Notes: generated by a model from the sequence alone, not told the origin. Positions 15,569 to 27,110 are shown, numbered from the stretch's first letter. The stretch: 64,000 nucleotides of DNA from Utricularia gibba (GCA_002189035.1 NEEC01000002.1:5851001-5915000); one strand, 5' to 3'. Program-made: numbers and translations.

Positions 15569-15980
15569 GGGTATGTTCTAACCTACTTTTAAAATAATAA
15601 CTTCTTTTTATTAAGAAGTAGAAGTTAAAAAAAGAAGTATAAATTAGAAGTTATTTTTTGATAAATTATAAATTATATTTCAGTACTTATATTGATTTTT
15701 AGTTCTCATTTTTATATCAAATTCTCAATCTATCCTCTAGTTAAAAATATATTTTTATTTTGAGGAATAAATATATAACTTTATAGTAAAGAAGTAGAAA
15801 TAAGAAATTAGAAGTAACTTAAAATAAATTCTCATATTTCATATATTTGATAAGCAGGAGAAGTAGTTGATAAGTTAAAAGTAGAAATGTGAATGTTGTT
15901 TTGTTCTGACATTTTATTCTAATTTTTTTTGGAAGTAAAAGTAAAAAAAAAAAAAAAAAAAACTAGATTATAACATGCTC
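15569..15980. mobile_element. Tourist-like MITE (PIF/Harbinger type), 412 bp
   Basis: The left end GTATGTTCTAACCTACTTTT (15571-15590) and the reverse complement of the right end, GCATGTTATAATCTAGTTTT (15959-15978), match at 16 of 20 bases. The element is flanked on both sides by TAA (15566-15568 and 15981-15983), the 3-bp TWA target duplication typical of PIF/Harbinger elements. The interior is AT-rich, has no ORF and carries an A-run near the right end. Confidence 0.65.
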
Positions 15981-16167
15981 TAACATTCAAAATAAGCAAA
16001 ATATATGCTTTTGGATTTAGTGTTATTTTTTAAAAAATAAGAATACACTGAAATATATGTTGGTATATATGATTGATAAATAAACCATACTCCATTTCCT
16101 GTGTTTGAAGGTGTCCTCAATTAAGAGTATATGATATGGGTGGTTGACTTTCTTATTAATACATTAT

Positions 16168-16425
16168 ATTAGAATAAATAATTTCATATCAGCAAATTGA
16201 AGTGAAATGTTAGTGTATAATATATTATAAATTACTAATAATGTTATATACTATTAGAATAAACAATTTCATATCAGTAAATTGAATGTAAATGGTGAAG
16301 TATATATTATATTACACATCATTAATAATGCTGTATAATATTAGAATAAATAATTTTGTATCAACAAATTGAATTTAAATGTTCAAATATATAATAAATT
16401 ACATATTATTATTAATTCGATATAT
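16168..16425. repeat. Tandem repeat, three copies of about 86 bp
   Basis: Copies begin at 16168, 16253 and 16340. Each starts ATTAGAATAAA, followed by CAATTT or TAATTT, an ATATCA-like segment, AAATTGAA, and then a TATA-rich part with AATAATG. The copies diverge by substitutions and small indels. The repeat is non-coding, lies in the PCS upstream spacer and is probably a decayed minisatellite. Confidence 0.7.
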
Positions 16426-16586
16426 CTAATCTTTTATAATATTATTCATATTTATTTATTACAAGTAATTGTAATAAAATAATATGAAAGTTGAAATTCT
16501 CCACGTCCAACTGATTTTATTCTGGTTGAAGGGAACAAATAGGGAATAACCGTTTTTACGCCTGGAACCTGATTCCTCACTTCTGA

Positions 16587-19204
16587 ATGGCAGTAGCTGG
16601 CTTTTACCGCCGGATCCTCCCCTCTCCTCCCGCCGTCGATTTCTCTTCGCCGGAAGGCAAGGTAACTCCGATCGCGTCTTCTTACTCTGTAGCGTGGTAT
16701 TGTTTGATCACTTGAATGCTTTCAATGTTATATTCTGTCATATAGGCATGCAAGGGAAAGCATTTATGTTAAGTTGAATTTTTCTTTATTGACCAACCCA
16801 TTGATTGTTGTGTAATTTGTGGCTTAGATGTCAACTTGAATTCTAAAGAGATTGTGATTTTTCTTTTGTTTGCAGAAGCTCTTCCTTGAGGCCATTTATG
16901 ATGGAAATATGGAAGGGTTTTTCAAGTTGATTTCGTATTTTCAAACACAATCTGAACCTGCGTATTGTGGTTTGGCAAGCCTTTCTATGGTTCTGAATGC
17001 CCTTGCAATTGACCCGAAAAAAAAGTGGAAAGGTAAATAATGCTTAAAATGCGACTTCTCTTGTAGGGTGAAACTGCAGTGCTTCCTCATATATTTCTGA
17101 AATTTTCTAGCTATCCTTTGGAATGCATTTGTGTTTTTTTTTTTCATTTTCAAGATTACACATTTTGTTATTTTCATTAAATTAGGGCCTTGGAGATGGT
17201 TTGACGAAAACATGCTGGATTGTTGTGAGCCTTTGGAGAAGGTTAAGGAAACAGGCATCTCCTTTCCGAAAGTTATATGTTTGGCTTACTGTTCTGGAGC
17301 TAGAGTTGAGGGTTTTCATGCAAATGAGAGCTCTATAGATGTTTTTCGGAATTATGTTTCGAAATGTTCTTCTTCAGATGATCGCCATGTAATTGTGTCC
17401 TACCACAGAGGCATTTTTAAGCAGGTTAGATTGCATTCCCCTTTCATGAAGTCAGAGGTGCTGCCTGTCGTTATGTTTTGTATTTGTGTACTTATAAAAT
17501 ATTACATGCTTCATTTGTAATACTTCGATTTGGATGTTTTTTTTTACTTTGACATTTCTTTCTAATCATTATCCGTCTACCTGATTATTAAGCAAGTTGC
17601 TTTCAATGCAGACTGGAACGGGCCACTTTTCTCCAGTTGGGGGATATAATGCCAAAAAAGATATGGCTCTCATTCTAGATACTGCAAGGTTTAAATACCC
17701 TCCGCATTGGGTTCCACTTACTCTCCTCTGGGAAGCTATGAGTACTTTAGATGAATCAACAGGAAAGCAACGTGGGTATGCACATGAGTTTTCCTGTGTT
17801 GGCTGTTTTAAGGTTTTTGGCGTTCCAACTTGTAGCATCGATTTTCCATCATATCTCAATCTCCTTAAATGCAATTCCTAATGTCCTAAAAAATCATCAT
17901 GTTTTCATGTCATTGATATGACTGCTTTGATTCTAAGAATTTCCATCTCAAATCTCATCATCTATATTATCAGGTTCATGATTGTTTCTAAGAACCAAAG
18001 AGACCCAGCTTTGTTGTATTCTCTGGTATGATTTTTTCTTTCATAAAATAAAGTGTATGATGCTGTTGAACTTAAGCTTCCAATATCTAGATGTTTATCC
18101 TGATGGAGTTAGTCGACTAAATTTTCCAAGTTGAGAATCGCCATTTTCAGATTCATATCTTAATTGAGTATGGTCTAATCCTTTACTGTTGTCCAGAGCT
18201 GCAAACATGAGAGTTGGATGAGCACTACAAAGTATTTGATGGATGATGTTCCAGCCATACTAGGTTCAGACTTATTGAAGGATGTCCGGAGCATTCTTTT
18301 AGCTATTTTCACATCCCTTCCTCCAGATTTTTTCAAGTTTATTGAAAGGGTGGTAGAGGTTCGTAGGCAGGAGGATGCAACACAATTTCTGAGTGAAGAA
18401 GAGAAAGGAAGGATTGACATCAAGGTAAATGGTTTAGCAATTTCGTTGCATTGTTTGGTGACTAGAATTTAAACGCTTCTAACTTTCCGACTTCCTGAAT
18501 GGGATGTTTTTTTGCCTTCTTCCAGGATGAAATTCTAAAGCAAGTAAAAGAAGCCCCCCTCTTCAAGTATGTAACTGATGTCTTACAGTCAGAGGAGGTT
18601 GCAAAACCTGTAAAATGCAAATTTTGCATCCGAGATAGTTTGACCAGTATAGGAGCTAGCGTATGTTGCCAAGGTGCTGGTATCCTGATGGGGAAATATG
18701 GGTCATCAGAGGCGCTTTCCATCCAGGATGCATGTGTTAGATGCTGCAGTGCTACAAATGGGGGCAAAAATGTTGTTGTAGTATCTGGAACCGTTGTTGG
18801 TGGTACCAGTGCTCAAGGTGTAGATGCGCTGTTTCCTCTCTCCCAAACGGAGTCCAACTGCTGCGAAACTGGATCAGATTGCTATTCTTCCGGTACACAT
18901 CTACATCGCCATGATGTCTTGACAGTGCTTTTGTTGGCACTGCCCCCACCCACATGGTCTACCATCACAGACAAAAATGTTTTGGATGATTTATCTGCTC
19001 TAGTTTCAACAGAAGCGCTTCCTCTGTTACTCCAGGAAGAGGTATATATATTCATATGCCAATTATCTGCATCTTTCGTTTCAAGGAATGCTCATGGCAT
19101 CCTCTGGTTTGCTCCTAATGTCACAGGTTCTCCATTTGAGAAACCAGCTGCTCATGCTTATGAACTGCGAGGAGGATAGACCCCACCGCAGTTTGAAAAC
19201 GTAA
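16587..19204 (+). CDS. PCS1: Phytochelatin synthase
   Basis: A cytosolic gamma-glutamylcysteine dipeptidyl transpeptidase that polymerises glutathione into metal-binding phytochelatins for Cd and As detoxification. Eight exons (16587-16661, 16876-17032, 17186-17424, 17612-17775, 17974-18025, 18197-18424, 18526-19041, 19127-19204) give 502 aa with all phases consistent. The N-terminal papain-like domain has the triad at the family's positions: Cys56 ([11 protein letters not shown]), His162 ([11 protein letters not shown]) and Asp180 (ALILDTARF). The variable C-terminal half keeps cysteine clusters ([18 protein letters not shown]), thought to sense metals. The last exon starts VLHLRNQL, the conserved end of plant PCS. 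Reading through the last intron gives a stop at 19179, so splicing at 19041/19127 is preferred. The gene is tail-to-tail with the LUL gene, 278 bases away. Confidence 0.95.
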
Positions 19205-19482
19205 GCCATGGCAACTCACTCTAGTCCAGGGATATGGCTGCTGCTGGCTGGGAGCCCGGTTCACAGCCCCCACCGAACAGAACAATGTCCCCAAAAGGAA
19301 GAGAGCTTATTCAGACCTTTGCATTAGTATGACGATTAGGATCCATTCAACATATCTTTGTAACAGGAGATGCAGGAAAAAATGTCACAGAGAATGGTAC
19401 AGGCTACACGCAGAATATATCCACACCTACAGACACCTCTAGTCTCCAGTGTTAGGAAATCCATACTTTGACAGTTACCTTC

Positions 19483-21335
19483 TTACTCATCCTTCCCGTT
19501 GTTGACTTTGATCTCTAATAGGCGCTCAACGGGCTGTCTGCAAATCGGGCACCTGTCTGTTTGGTACCTCAGCACTTTCGCACACTCACTGCACATGCAC
19601 TGTGTTTTCAACCACAAAAACATTCATCACGAGCCTGAAGTCAGGAAAGCCAAGGTTTAGTGATGAGAAGATTGAACTGTACCATGTGTCGACAGGGTAG
19701 GACTGTTGTGTCGCGAGCTTCCGAGAGACAGATGACACACTCTTTGCCAAGATCATTGCCTTCGTATTCATCACCCTCGATCGAGTTTCCGATACCGTAT
19801 ATCTCCTGTAGCTCATACCTCATGCCATTCACCCACAAGATTTGCCTCACTACTCTCACATGATATTCCCCCTTGTCCTTCTCAAATACAGCATGAGTTA
19901 TCTGGGAGTTTGTGGAACCCGTGTCTGACTTGCCACGTTCGCTGTCTGGACAAGCCTCTGCCTTGATTGCAAGAGGGTAGACATCCATGTCCTTGTCCTT
20001 TGATAATTCTGACTCATCATACATTGAAAGATCGATTCCTGTTCCGGGCGCTTGTCTGAACCTCTGAGCTAAGCCTTGGTTGAAACATGCGGTGATTGGA
20101 GGATGTGCACTTTCTGAGACTGGGGTCAAGTGGCAATCTTTACCCTCCCTTGCGAAAAACATTACAGTGATGCTGCACGACATGGAAATCTCACATCAGA
20201 AAGCTTGGCTATTTCAGAAACATGGTTTATGCTACGCTGTAAACGATGACAAAACTGATAAATAAAAAAGTTGTTTAATTAATCGTTCAGTTGCCATCCA
20301 ACTTCGGAATATCCAACAAGCAATGGCCTTTAAGGAGGTGTAATCCATACCGCAGATTTCACAAGCTACACAAATAGGTAATTCATACTACAACGAAGTA
20401 GCAGATAAAAACTGCAATCAAGTGATAATTACGAAGCCAATTGCTGCTGATGACTCAGAAGATATTCTTGTTCTACAGTCAAGTAAAAGCTCACATTCTA
20501 AAATTCATAGAAACATCATGGTAAACCCAGAAAGTATCCGGCTTTCAAAACAGGTTTAAGGGATCAAGTGAAATGAACCATTAAACCAACACTAACTACA
20601 CTACCAGGCCATTTTACCCTTTTGATGTGCCTTCAATACGCATGCAGTAAACTTAAATGGTACACGATCAGCTATAAAAGCAACCATTCTGAATATAGAT
20701 CCATAAACATCGAAGAAGAACAGCCTTCCTAACACAAATTACGAAGTTGTATATATATGAAGCGAAAACGTCTGTTGATTACTCGAGGATCAGAAAGAAA
20801 AGCTAAAAACAGTGCATGAATGAAAGAGAACAGCATAGGCAAAGATGGCACTTTTACCTTCCGGCTACTGTAGCGTCAAACGTGAAGGAAACAAGATACT
20901 TCCCTGGATTCTCCTCATCAGGCTCGATTCTCAACGTTTCCTTCTTCAAATTAACATCATTCCGAATCGTAACCGCCTTCTGATGCTCCACATAGGGTGG
21001 AGGCGGCGGCGGCGGAGGCGGAAGCGCATGCTGCATCATCGGCCCATAAGGATAACGGCCGGCAACCCAACCCCATGGTGATGATCATACGTCCCCTGAA
21101 CTGGAATCGTTAGCGCACCGTGTGCCTGAGGCGGGTAATAACCCGGGTACTGGTAATACGGCGGAGGGTTTGGGCCGGGCGCTGGGTAGGCGGGCGGAGG
21201 ATAAGGCGTCGCCGCCGCAAAAACATACCGATTGTTGGTGGTAACCTCATTCTGGGGCGGAGGTGAGCGCGGGTGACCCCGGCCCGAAAAGTGCCATCTC
21301 CGGCCATTAACGCCGCTACTCCCCATGTTACCCAT
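19483..21335 (-). CDS. LUL: LOG2/LUL-type RING E3 ubiquitin ligase; one-base frame break in exon 1
   Basis: Plant MGRN-like E3 ligase. LOG2 of Arabidopsis acts at the plasma membrane with GDU1 in amino-acid export and ABA response. Exons are 21335-20858, 20172-19683 and 19599-19483; the sum of 1085 is one base short of 362 codons. It starts MGN, a candidate myristoylation signal. A Pro/Tyr-rich region ([12 protein letters not shown], poly-Pro) follows, then the DAR2-type domain ([50 protein letters not shown]). The C-terminal RING reads [22 protein letters not shown], then [20 protein letters not shown]. The frame changes between TYDHHH and AGRYPYG (21062-21075), where a G-rich run could have lost one base. 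The rest is well preserved. Confidence 0.92.
20184..20857. other. Large first intron of the LUL gene
   Basis: The intron runs from a donor at 20857 (AAG/GTAAAA on the minus strand) to an acceptor at 20173 (GTGCAG). No ORF or repeat of note was seen. Confidence 0.7.
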
Positions 21336-21625
21336 TCTTTCCTGCAGAATCACAACGATTTCAACCTTGATTAAGACGAACGAAGCCGAAATCGGAAGAG
21401 GGTTTTGAATAAGAAGAGTGGAGAATTGGAAAAAGGAGACCTTGGGAGGTAAGCGAATGCCAAAGGGCAAAGGGAACCCAGAAAGAAAAGAGAAAGGGAA
21501 AGTGTCAAGAAATGATCATTTTTCGGACACCGCACCGTTAGCAGTTCTAATTTTCCCTTCATTTAATCACAAAAACCATGATTGGCCACGTCGGCGTAGT
21601 GCCCTCCGACGCAGCTTCCCATCTG

Positions 21626-24238
21626 CTAGATGAGGCATGGCACTATCGCATCTCTGTCTCTGCTTCCATAGCTCCAGACCCACAACACCGCCTCCTCATG
21701 CCGCGTGTCTTCCTTCATCTTCATGCAGTTTTGCAGACACCGGAGTGATTCACATGTTCTACTGTCCAACCCACCGGAGAAGAAGACCTCTACGGTGTCT
21801 CCAACCTGAATCCAGCTGCATCCAGGGAGCTTCTTTAGCCCCCTCTGTCTCATCACTCCCCTCAACTCCGCTGACTTTTCCTTTACTCCTAAGTCCGCAT
21901 AAAAGTTCATGATCTGGGCATAGTTTCCGGGATCCATTTCAATCAGGCGGTTCGCAGCCATCTTACCAATCTCATCATTCCCATGGATCCTTGAAGCTGA
22001 CAACAACGACATCCAAATGCTGCTACTATCAGATGCAGAAGGAGTAGATGCCATGGCATCGATGAGCTCGTGTGCCTCTGCTAGATGTCCTCCCCGGCCC
22101 AAGAGATCCACCATGTTTATGTAATGATCCGTATTTGGTGCTATTCCATGGTCTTTCATGGAGTTGAACAGGGCTATTCCCTCATCGATGAAGCCACAGT
22201 GGTTGCAGGAGGAAATAAGGGACAAGAATGTTACCTCATCGGGTGCTACTCCTGAAGATTTCATCTCCTGGAACAATTCCAGGGCCTTATGACAATCACC
22301 ATGAGATCCATGCCCAGAAATCATTGAATTCCATGTAACTACGTCTCTTCTTGGCATGTGGGAAAAGAGCAGCTGTGCATATCTGAAGAAGCCACACTTG
22401 ATATACATATCTAGTAATGAGTTTTCCAACTGAAGATCCCGAGGTAGCTGAAATCTAATGAAGTAAGCGTGTACTGATTTACCTGCAGGTAACAGAGCCA
22501 TCTGTGAAATGGAAGATAGTGCAATGGTGATCGTTATGCAGTCGAGGCGCAAATCATATTGCAGAATTTCTGGGAGAAGAGCAAGGGAGACATCAGGCAT
22601 GCCATTTAGAGAGTAACAAGACATTAAGGAATTCCACACAGCAAGATTCTTCCACAAGACACCAACGAATGATCTTCTTGCCATTTCTGGTTGTCCACAC
22701 CTCGAATAAAACTCAATTAAAGCATTTCCTGTATAAGCATCAAGGTCCAAGCCAGCCTTGATTGTGTAGCCATGGATAGAACAGCCTAGGAGACTACAAC
22801 TGAGATTAGAACAACAACTAAATGCATTTGCAAGAATATTAGGATCCGGCTTTATATCAACATGTAGCATTTCTCGGAATAACATCAATGCCTCATGAAA
22901 CTCTAGATTCTCAAGACTCCCAGATATCATGGATCCCCAAGCTATCAAATCCTTTTCCTGCATTGCAGCAAAAATAATGCGGGCTTCTTTTTTCTTCCCA
23001 AGCTTCGAGTACATCGCCTGTAACGCACTTTGGATAGTTTTACTATCTTCAATGAGCCTCTTACAGAGCTCCCCATGTATCATACTTCCCATGGAGAATG
23101 ATCCACTCACACTGCAAGCAACCAAAGCGCTTGAATAGGTGAATGAATCAGGAATGATGCCTCTATGTCTCATGGAAGTATAAACTTCCAAAGCATCATT
23201 ACCATATCCCTGGTGCACATACGCAGAGATGGTAGCATTCCATACTTCAACCTCCACATGTTCATCACGAAATATAATCCTCCCAGCATCTTCAGGATAA
23301 CCACTCTCACAATACGCAGTTATCAGAGAAGTGCAAACGTACGGATCATTATCACACCCCATCTTAACCAGGTCACAGTGCAACTGAGTGGCAATGCGCA
23401 CATCCTCACCCTGTGAAGATGCCACCAACAGAATGGCAAATGAAGCAGACCCCATGTAGTGGCCTTTTCTCTTTGCTGTGATGAGTAGTTCCAAGCCCTC
23501 TATCCATAATCCATGGCAACAAAACCCACTGATCATGGAATTCCACACTGCAGTATAGTAATTATTCTGCAACTTTTCAAAAACATTCCTAGCATCTGCA
23601 AGCCTACTATAACAACAGTACGCATCAATCAATGCAGTAACTACAAAAGGATCATCATCACAAAAATTTCTTATCGCAAATCCATGAGTTTCTTTCCCAC
23701 ACAAAATATTTGGAAAAGCTTTACATATTCCCAGAAGAATGCACAGTGTATACGCATCAGGCCTGACATTAAAAAGTAGCATCTGGCTAAAACGATGCAT
23801 TGCCTCCTCCAAAGATCCATTCTTGAAGTAGCCATGGATAATGGAATTCCAGAGCGCAGTATCTCGAAGCAAGACCACCGATGACTCATTATCGAACAAC
23901 TTACTTGCTGTGCTAACAGACCCACTCTTGATATACAGTCTGATCAGAGAATTGACAATGTAAGGATCAAAAGAGAAACCCAGCTTAATAACTGAAGAAT
24001 GGAGTGCCTCACCATATCTAAAATCAAGAAGCAAAGTGCAAGCTTTTAGAAGTGAAGGGAAAATGAATCTGAAGGTGTAGGAATTATAACAGGTTCGTCT
24101 AGAATACAAGTCAAGTGCCTCTGAATACTGACCGCGCTGAACAAAGGACAAGATCCTTTTATCGGAATTATCTAAACAGGAAACATGAATTCTTCTGAAA
24201 ACAGAACGTGATGGAGAGATCAAAAAGCCATTACGCAT
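21626..24238 (-). CDS. Pentatricopeptide repeat protein, PLS class with E-type C-terminus
   Basis: Single-exon gene of 870 aa (ATG at 24238). PLS-class PPR proteins bind organellar RNA, often for C-to-U editing. The sequence is a tandem array of roughly 35-residue helical repeats with the usual signatures, such as PYIVNSLIRLYIKSG, WNSMISGHGSHGDCHKALEL, PDEVTFLSLISSCNHCGFID and MVDLLGRGGHLAEAHELI. The end carries E-like elements (GCSWIQVGDTVEVFF) and no DYW domain. The N-terminus is basic with hydroxylated residues (SPSRSVFRRIHVS), compatible with mitochondrial or plastid import. The specific orthologue and target RNA cannot be told from this. The frame is intact. The stop lies 290 bases upstream of the LUL start codon on the same strand. 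Confidence 0.93.
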   Translation of the reverse strand: MRNGFLISPSRSVFRRIHVSCLDNSDKRILSFVQRGQYSEALDLYSRRTCYNSYTFRFIFPSLLKACTLLLDFRYGEALHSSVIKLGFSFDPYIVNSLIRLYIKSGSVSTASKLFDNESSVVLLRDTALWNSIIHGYFKNGSLEEAMHRFSQMLLFNVRPDAYTLCILLGICKAFPNILCGKETHGFAIRNFCDDDPFVVTALIDAYCCYSRLADARNVFEKLQNNYYTAVWNSMISGFCCHGLWIEGLELLITAKRKGHYMGSASFAILLVASSQGEDVRIATQLHCDLVKMGCDNDPYVCTSLITAYCESGYPEDAGRIIFRDEHVEVEVWNATISAYVHQGYGNDALEVYTSMRHRGIIPDSFTYSSALVACSVSGSFSMGSMIHGELCKRLIEDSKTIQSALQAMYSKLGKKKEARIIFAAMQEKDLIAWGSMISGSLENLEFHEALMLFREMLHVDIKPDPNILANAFSCCSNLSCSLLGCSIHGYTIKAGLDLDAYTGNALIEFYSRCGQPEMARRSFVGVLWKNLAVWNSLMSCYSLNGMPDVSLALLPEILQYDLRLDCITITIALSSISQMALLPAGKSVHAYFIRFQLPRDLQLENSLLDMYIKCGFFRYAQLLFSHMPRRDVVTWNSMISGHGSHGDCHKALELFQEMKSSGVAPDEVTFLSLISSCNHCGFIDEGIALFNSMKDHGIAPNTDHYINMVDLLGRGGHLAEAHELIDAMASTPSASDSSSIWMSLLSASRIHGNDEIGKMAANRLIEMDPGNYAQIMNFYADLGVKEKSAELRGVMRQRGLKKLPGCSWIQVGDTVEVFFSGGLDSRTCESLRCLQNCMKMKEDTRHEEAVLWVWSYGSRDRDAIVPCLI

Positions 24239-25469
24239 TTGATGAGTCAAGAAGCAATACGTCTACAGTTAGGTTAACCAATCCAATGACTCAATAGAAC
24301 CAACCAGTATGTGCAAAGTGACGTCGACCCCTGATGATCACTCTTGGATTCACAAAGTCATAAACTTCCACCTAGAAAACAAAATCAAAATAGAAGAACT
24401 GGAGGCAAGGGGATTCATTTGTACGGAAGAACGCCGCCGTCTACCGGCATGAACGCTACTACTGCACATGATTCCCAGTTTGCGATTTCTCCTCGAATAT
24501 GGCGAAAAAAAACCAGAAATCCGACGCGGGTTGAGGTCAATAAGTCCGTCAAGGAAGACGACTAGTAGTAGCACCAGCAGAGAGATGGAGAGAAGTCGCC
24601 TTCGCCTAATCCAACACTTGAATTCAACAATCAAATGAACCACCCACTCACAAGTTACAGTGGCCTGCGAAATATTTGAGAGGGGAAATCAATTTCATTC
24701 ACCTCCTATTTTCAAATTATTTGAAAAATAGGAAAACCGCATGAAAAAATCACTTAATAAATAATTTTAACTGATAAAAAATAACTGATGTATAATTAAA
24801 ATATTTTTAAACATACTTATTGTAAAATTAATTCATTTTTCACATTAAAAAAATAACATATTTATTTATATTTATTAATAATCATATCTTATAAATTTAT
24901 AAATAAAAAACATGTTTATAATTTATAAAAAAATTACCTACTTTAATTTACATATAATTTAAAAATGAAATAATTTCAATAATTTAAAATAATTATTTAT
25001 ATCATAACGAATATAATTATAAATTTAAGGACTGTGCGGTAGAATTGTTAAAGTTACTTAACAAGAGGTTTTAATTTTAGAAGATATGACTTTACAAATA
25101 TGGAAAAGTTTTGGAATGTGACGATTAACATGGGGATGTTTAGATTTATCCACAACTCATCTCTAATAAGTATTATTGGCTTGCTCTCACTAGAGTGGTG
25201 AGAAAGAACTCCAGAAACCTAGAAGCAAATGATGAAAAACTAAATAACAAAGAATTGAAAGAATGATGATTTTTAAACAATGTTAGCAAATACATAGTCA
25301 ATCTAACATACTGTATGCTTATTTATCTAAATAACAATAATCAAACTATAAATTAAACAATTCTATCAAATAGGGACTTAATTAAATAATATTTCAATAT
25401 CAATAGTGGCATATCACATCAATCATCTTACTAGTAAATGAGGTAAATACATGTAATTTTTACAAATAG

Positions 25470-25856
25470 TTTGTAAAATACATGATGTTTTGCAAATCAT
25501 TTACAAAAAAAAACATGATGTTTTGTAAAATATATGTATTTTACAAACCAAAATAGTTTTATAAATTAGTATTAATATTTTTAATGAAATTTGAAAATAT
25601 TTTAAATCAATTGATGAAAATTGAATATTGATCTATTAAAAAATAAATAAGATTTTTAGATTGCTAAAAATTTACAAATTAATTTATCCTTTAATACTTT
25701 TTTATCTTCCTAATCAATCATTTCTAATATTTCATGTAATATTAAATTAAAGACTTTCATATAGTATAATTATATAAAAAAAATTATTGTATATTTTGAA
25801 TTTATAAACTATATATATTTTGCAAATTCTTTGTAAAACATCATGTATTTTACAAA
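25470..25856. repeat. Foldback/MITE-like inverted repeat, about 390 bp
   Basis: TTTGTAAAATACATGATGTT (from 25470) is repeated inverted at 25830-25856 (TTTGTAAAACATCATGTATT). With the following TTT(G/A)CAAA the match is 26 of 27 bases. A third, partial copy with ACATGATGTTTTGTAAAATA lies just inside the left arm (about 25512-25531) and runs into a TGTATTTTAC complement. The spacer between the arms is about 330 bp and AT-rich. No target duplication was identified. Confidence 0.6.
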
Positions 25857-26863
25857 TGAGTTTCTTCAATTACACGGAATAGAGAAACTCATCAATTTCT
25901 CATCATCCAATACACCACACAGTTGATCAACTCCAGTTTCTGTCTTGGAAAATTTATCCCACAAACCAAGAACCAAGCCCACAAATCCTGCTGTAGGAGT
26001 AGGAGTGAAGAGAAGAGAGAGAGGGGGGTTTGTATGGTATGTATTGCATTTGCGATATGGTATTCAAATGCAGCATGCAGTGCAGCACACAACCCAGACA
26101 CCCCAGTCTGGCATGATTGACAAATATCCATGCAGGCACCGCACAACCACCTTCCGCCACTCATGTCAGCTTTGACTACGAGACACAGGGGAGGGGCGAC
26201 TGTTTTCTGGCTCCCCTTCCTCACCTCACCTTTTCTTCCAACTGTTCTCTCACAACCCACAATTCATTATTCATCTTATTCTTCTTTCGACAGATTAAAA
26301 TATCCCAACAAAACAAAAATGGAATAGTTGCTCCAACACCCCCAATCCCAATCCTCTTGCATATTTACCTTCTGCATATCCAGTGGTAACTTGTTTGTTA
26401 CACAGTGCCCATCTGCTCTTGTTGACTACAACTCTGAGTCTTAAAAAAATGTTTTACTATCACAACAAAAGCCCCTCATTGAACAAATGTGTTTTGCTTT
26501 TCTTTGCTTTGGTTTGTAATAAAAATGGGTTCTTTTTTTTTTTTTTACAAGACATGGATGAATTCTACTTATTGTTACAGTGCAAAAAGGATTTATACAA
26601 AAAATATATATATAGTGTTAGGGTGAAAAGGTAAAGCCAAATAACATATCTTGGTAGGAAAAGACAAATAGAAGATGAACTGCCACAATGTTTTTACCGC
26701 AAAGGGGCAAAAAATGCAAACTGCAGTGTCATGGTTTCATTTCTCCAGTCCCAGCCCCAGCCCCATTATAACTCCTCCATCTCAGCTACTTCATTTCAAG
26801 CCAAGCCAAGAGAAGAGAGACACAAAGGCGAAAAGGTAGACACATGCCCCTTTCCCATCTCTC

Positions 26864-26869
26864 TATATA
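26864..26869 (+). promoter_or_regulatory. Candidate TATA box of the RTFL/DVL gene
   Basis: CTCTATATACACC lies about 75 bases upstream of the ATG at 26941, after a pyrimidine-rich stretch. This suggests a leader of roughly 45 nt. Confidence 0.45.
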
Positions 26870-26940
26870 CACCAACACGCACACTCACACCGCATTCTTT
26901 CGTTCTGTCTCCAGGTAACAGGCGCGATACATAGGAAGGA

Positions 26941-27110
26941 ATGGGGGAGGAGACAAGGAGAGAGAGGAGAGCTCCGGGGGAGGCGGAAGCCGGTCGTTCG
27001 GGGAGAAATGCAGCGAGCTAGCGAAGAAGCAGAGGGCGAAATTCTACATCGTCCGCCGCTGCATCGCCATGCTCGTCTGCTGGCACGAGAAGAACGACCC
27101 CAGAGACTGA
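26941..27110 (+). CDS. ROTUNDIFOLIA-like / DEVIL small peptide (RTFL/DVL); frame break near the N-terminus
   Basis: RTFL/DVL proteins are short plasma-membrane-associated plant peptides that limit cell proliferation and alter organ shape when overexpressed. The frame ending at TGA 27108-27110 encodes [20 protein letters not shown] then [15 protein letters not shown], a clear match to the family's C-terminal RTF domain. The only upstream ATG, at 26941 ([10 protein letters not shown]), is in a different frame. An upstream in-frame stop and the absence of another ATG mean one base must be missing between 26944 and about 26990, a G/A-rich stretch. With one base added the protein would be about 56 aa, normal for the family. 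A TATA box and pyrimidine-rich leader precede it. Because of the break, it does not show as a long ORF. Confidence 0.8.

Larger units (their letters stand above)
15023..16586. other. CK1 3' flank, MITE, AT-rich tandem repeat and PCS promoter
   Basis: 15023-15420 is probably the CK1 3' UTR. It is followed by a Tourist-like MITE (15569-15980), an AT-rich stretch and a three-copy tandem repeat (16168-16425), each listed separately. 16500-16586 is the PCS leader. Confidence 0.45.
24239..26940. other. PPR upstream region, AT-rich repeat-bearing spacer and RTFL promoter
   Basis: 24239-24680 is of ordinary GC and is probably the PPR 5' region. 24700-25880 is very AT-rich and includes an inverted repeat (25470-25856). 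25890-26400 is of higher GC with several overlapping ORFs on both strands, none convincing. 26400-26940 is the promoter and CT/A-rich leader of the RTFL gene. Confidence 0.4.

Noticed and set aside
19042-19179. PCS C-terminus read straight through to the stop at 19179
   Set aside because: The donor GAG/GTATAT and acceptor CACAG/GTTCTC join LLLQEE to VLHLRNQL, the conserved plant PCS ending.
25892-26260. 122-codon minus-strand ORF
   Set aside because: It starts at TTG, has low-complexity content, and competes with several plus-strand ORFs over the same stretch. No domain is recognisable.
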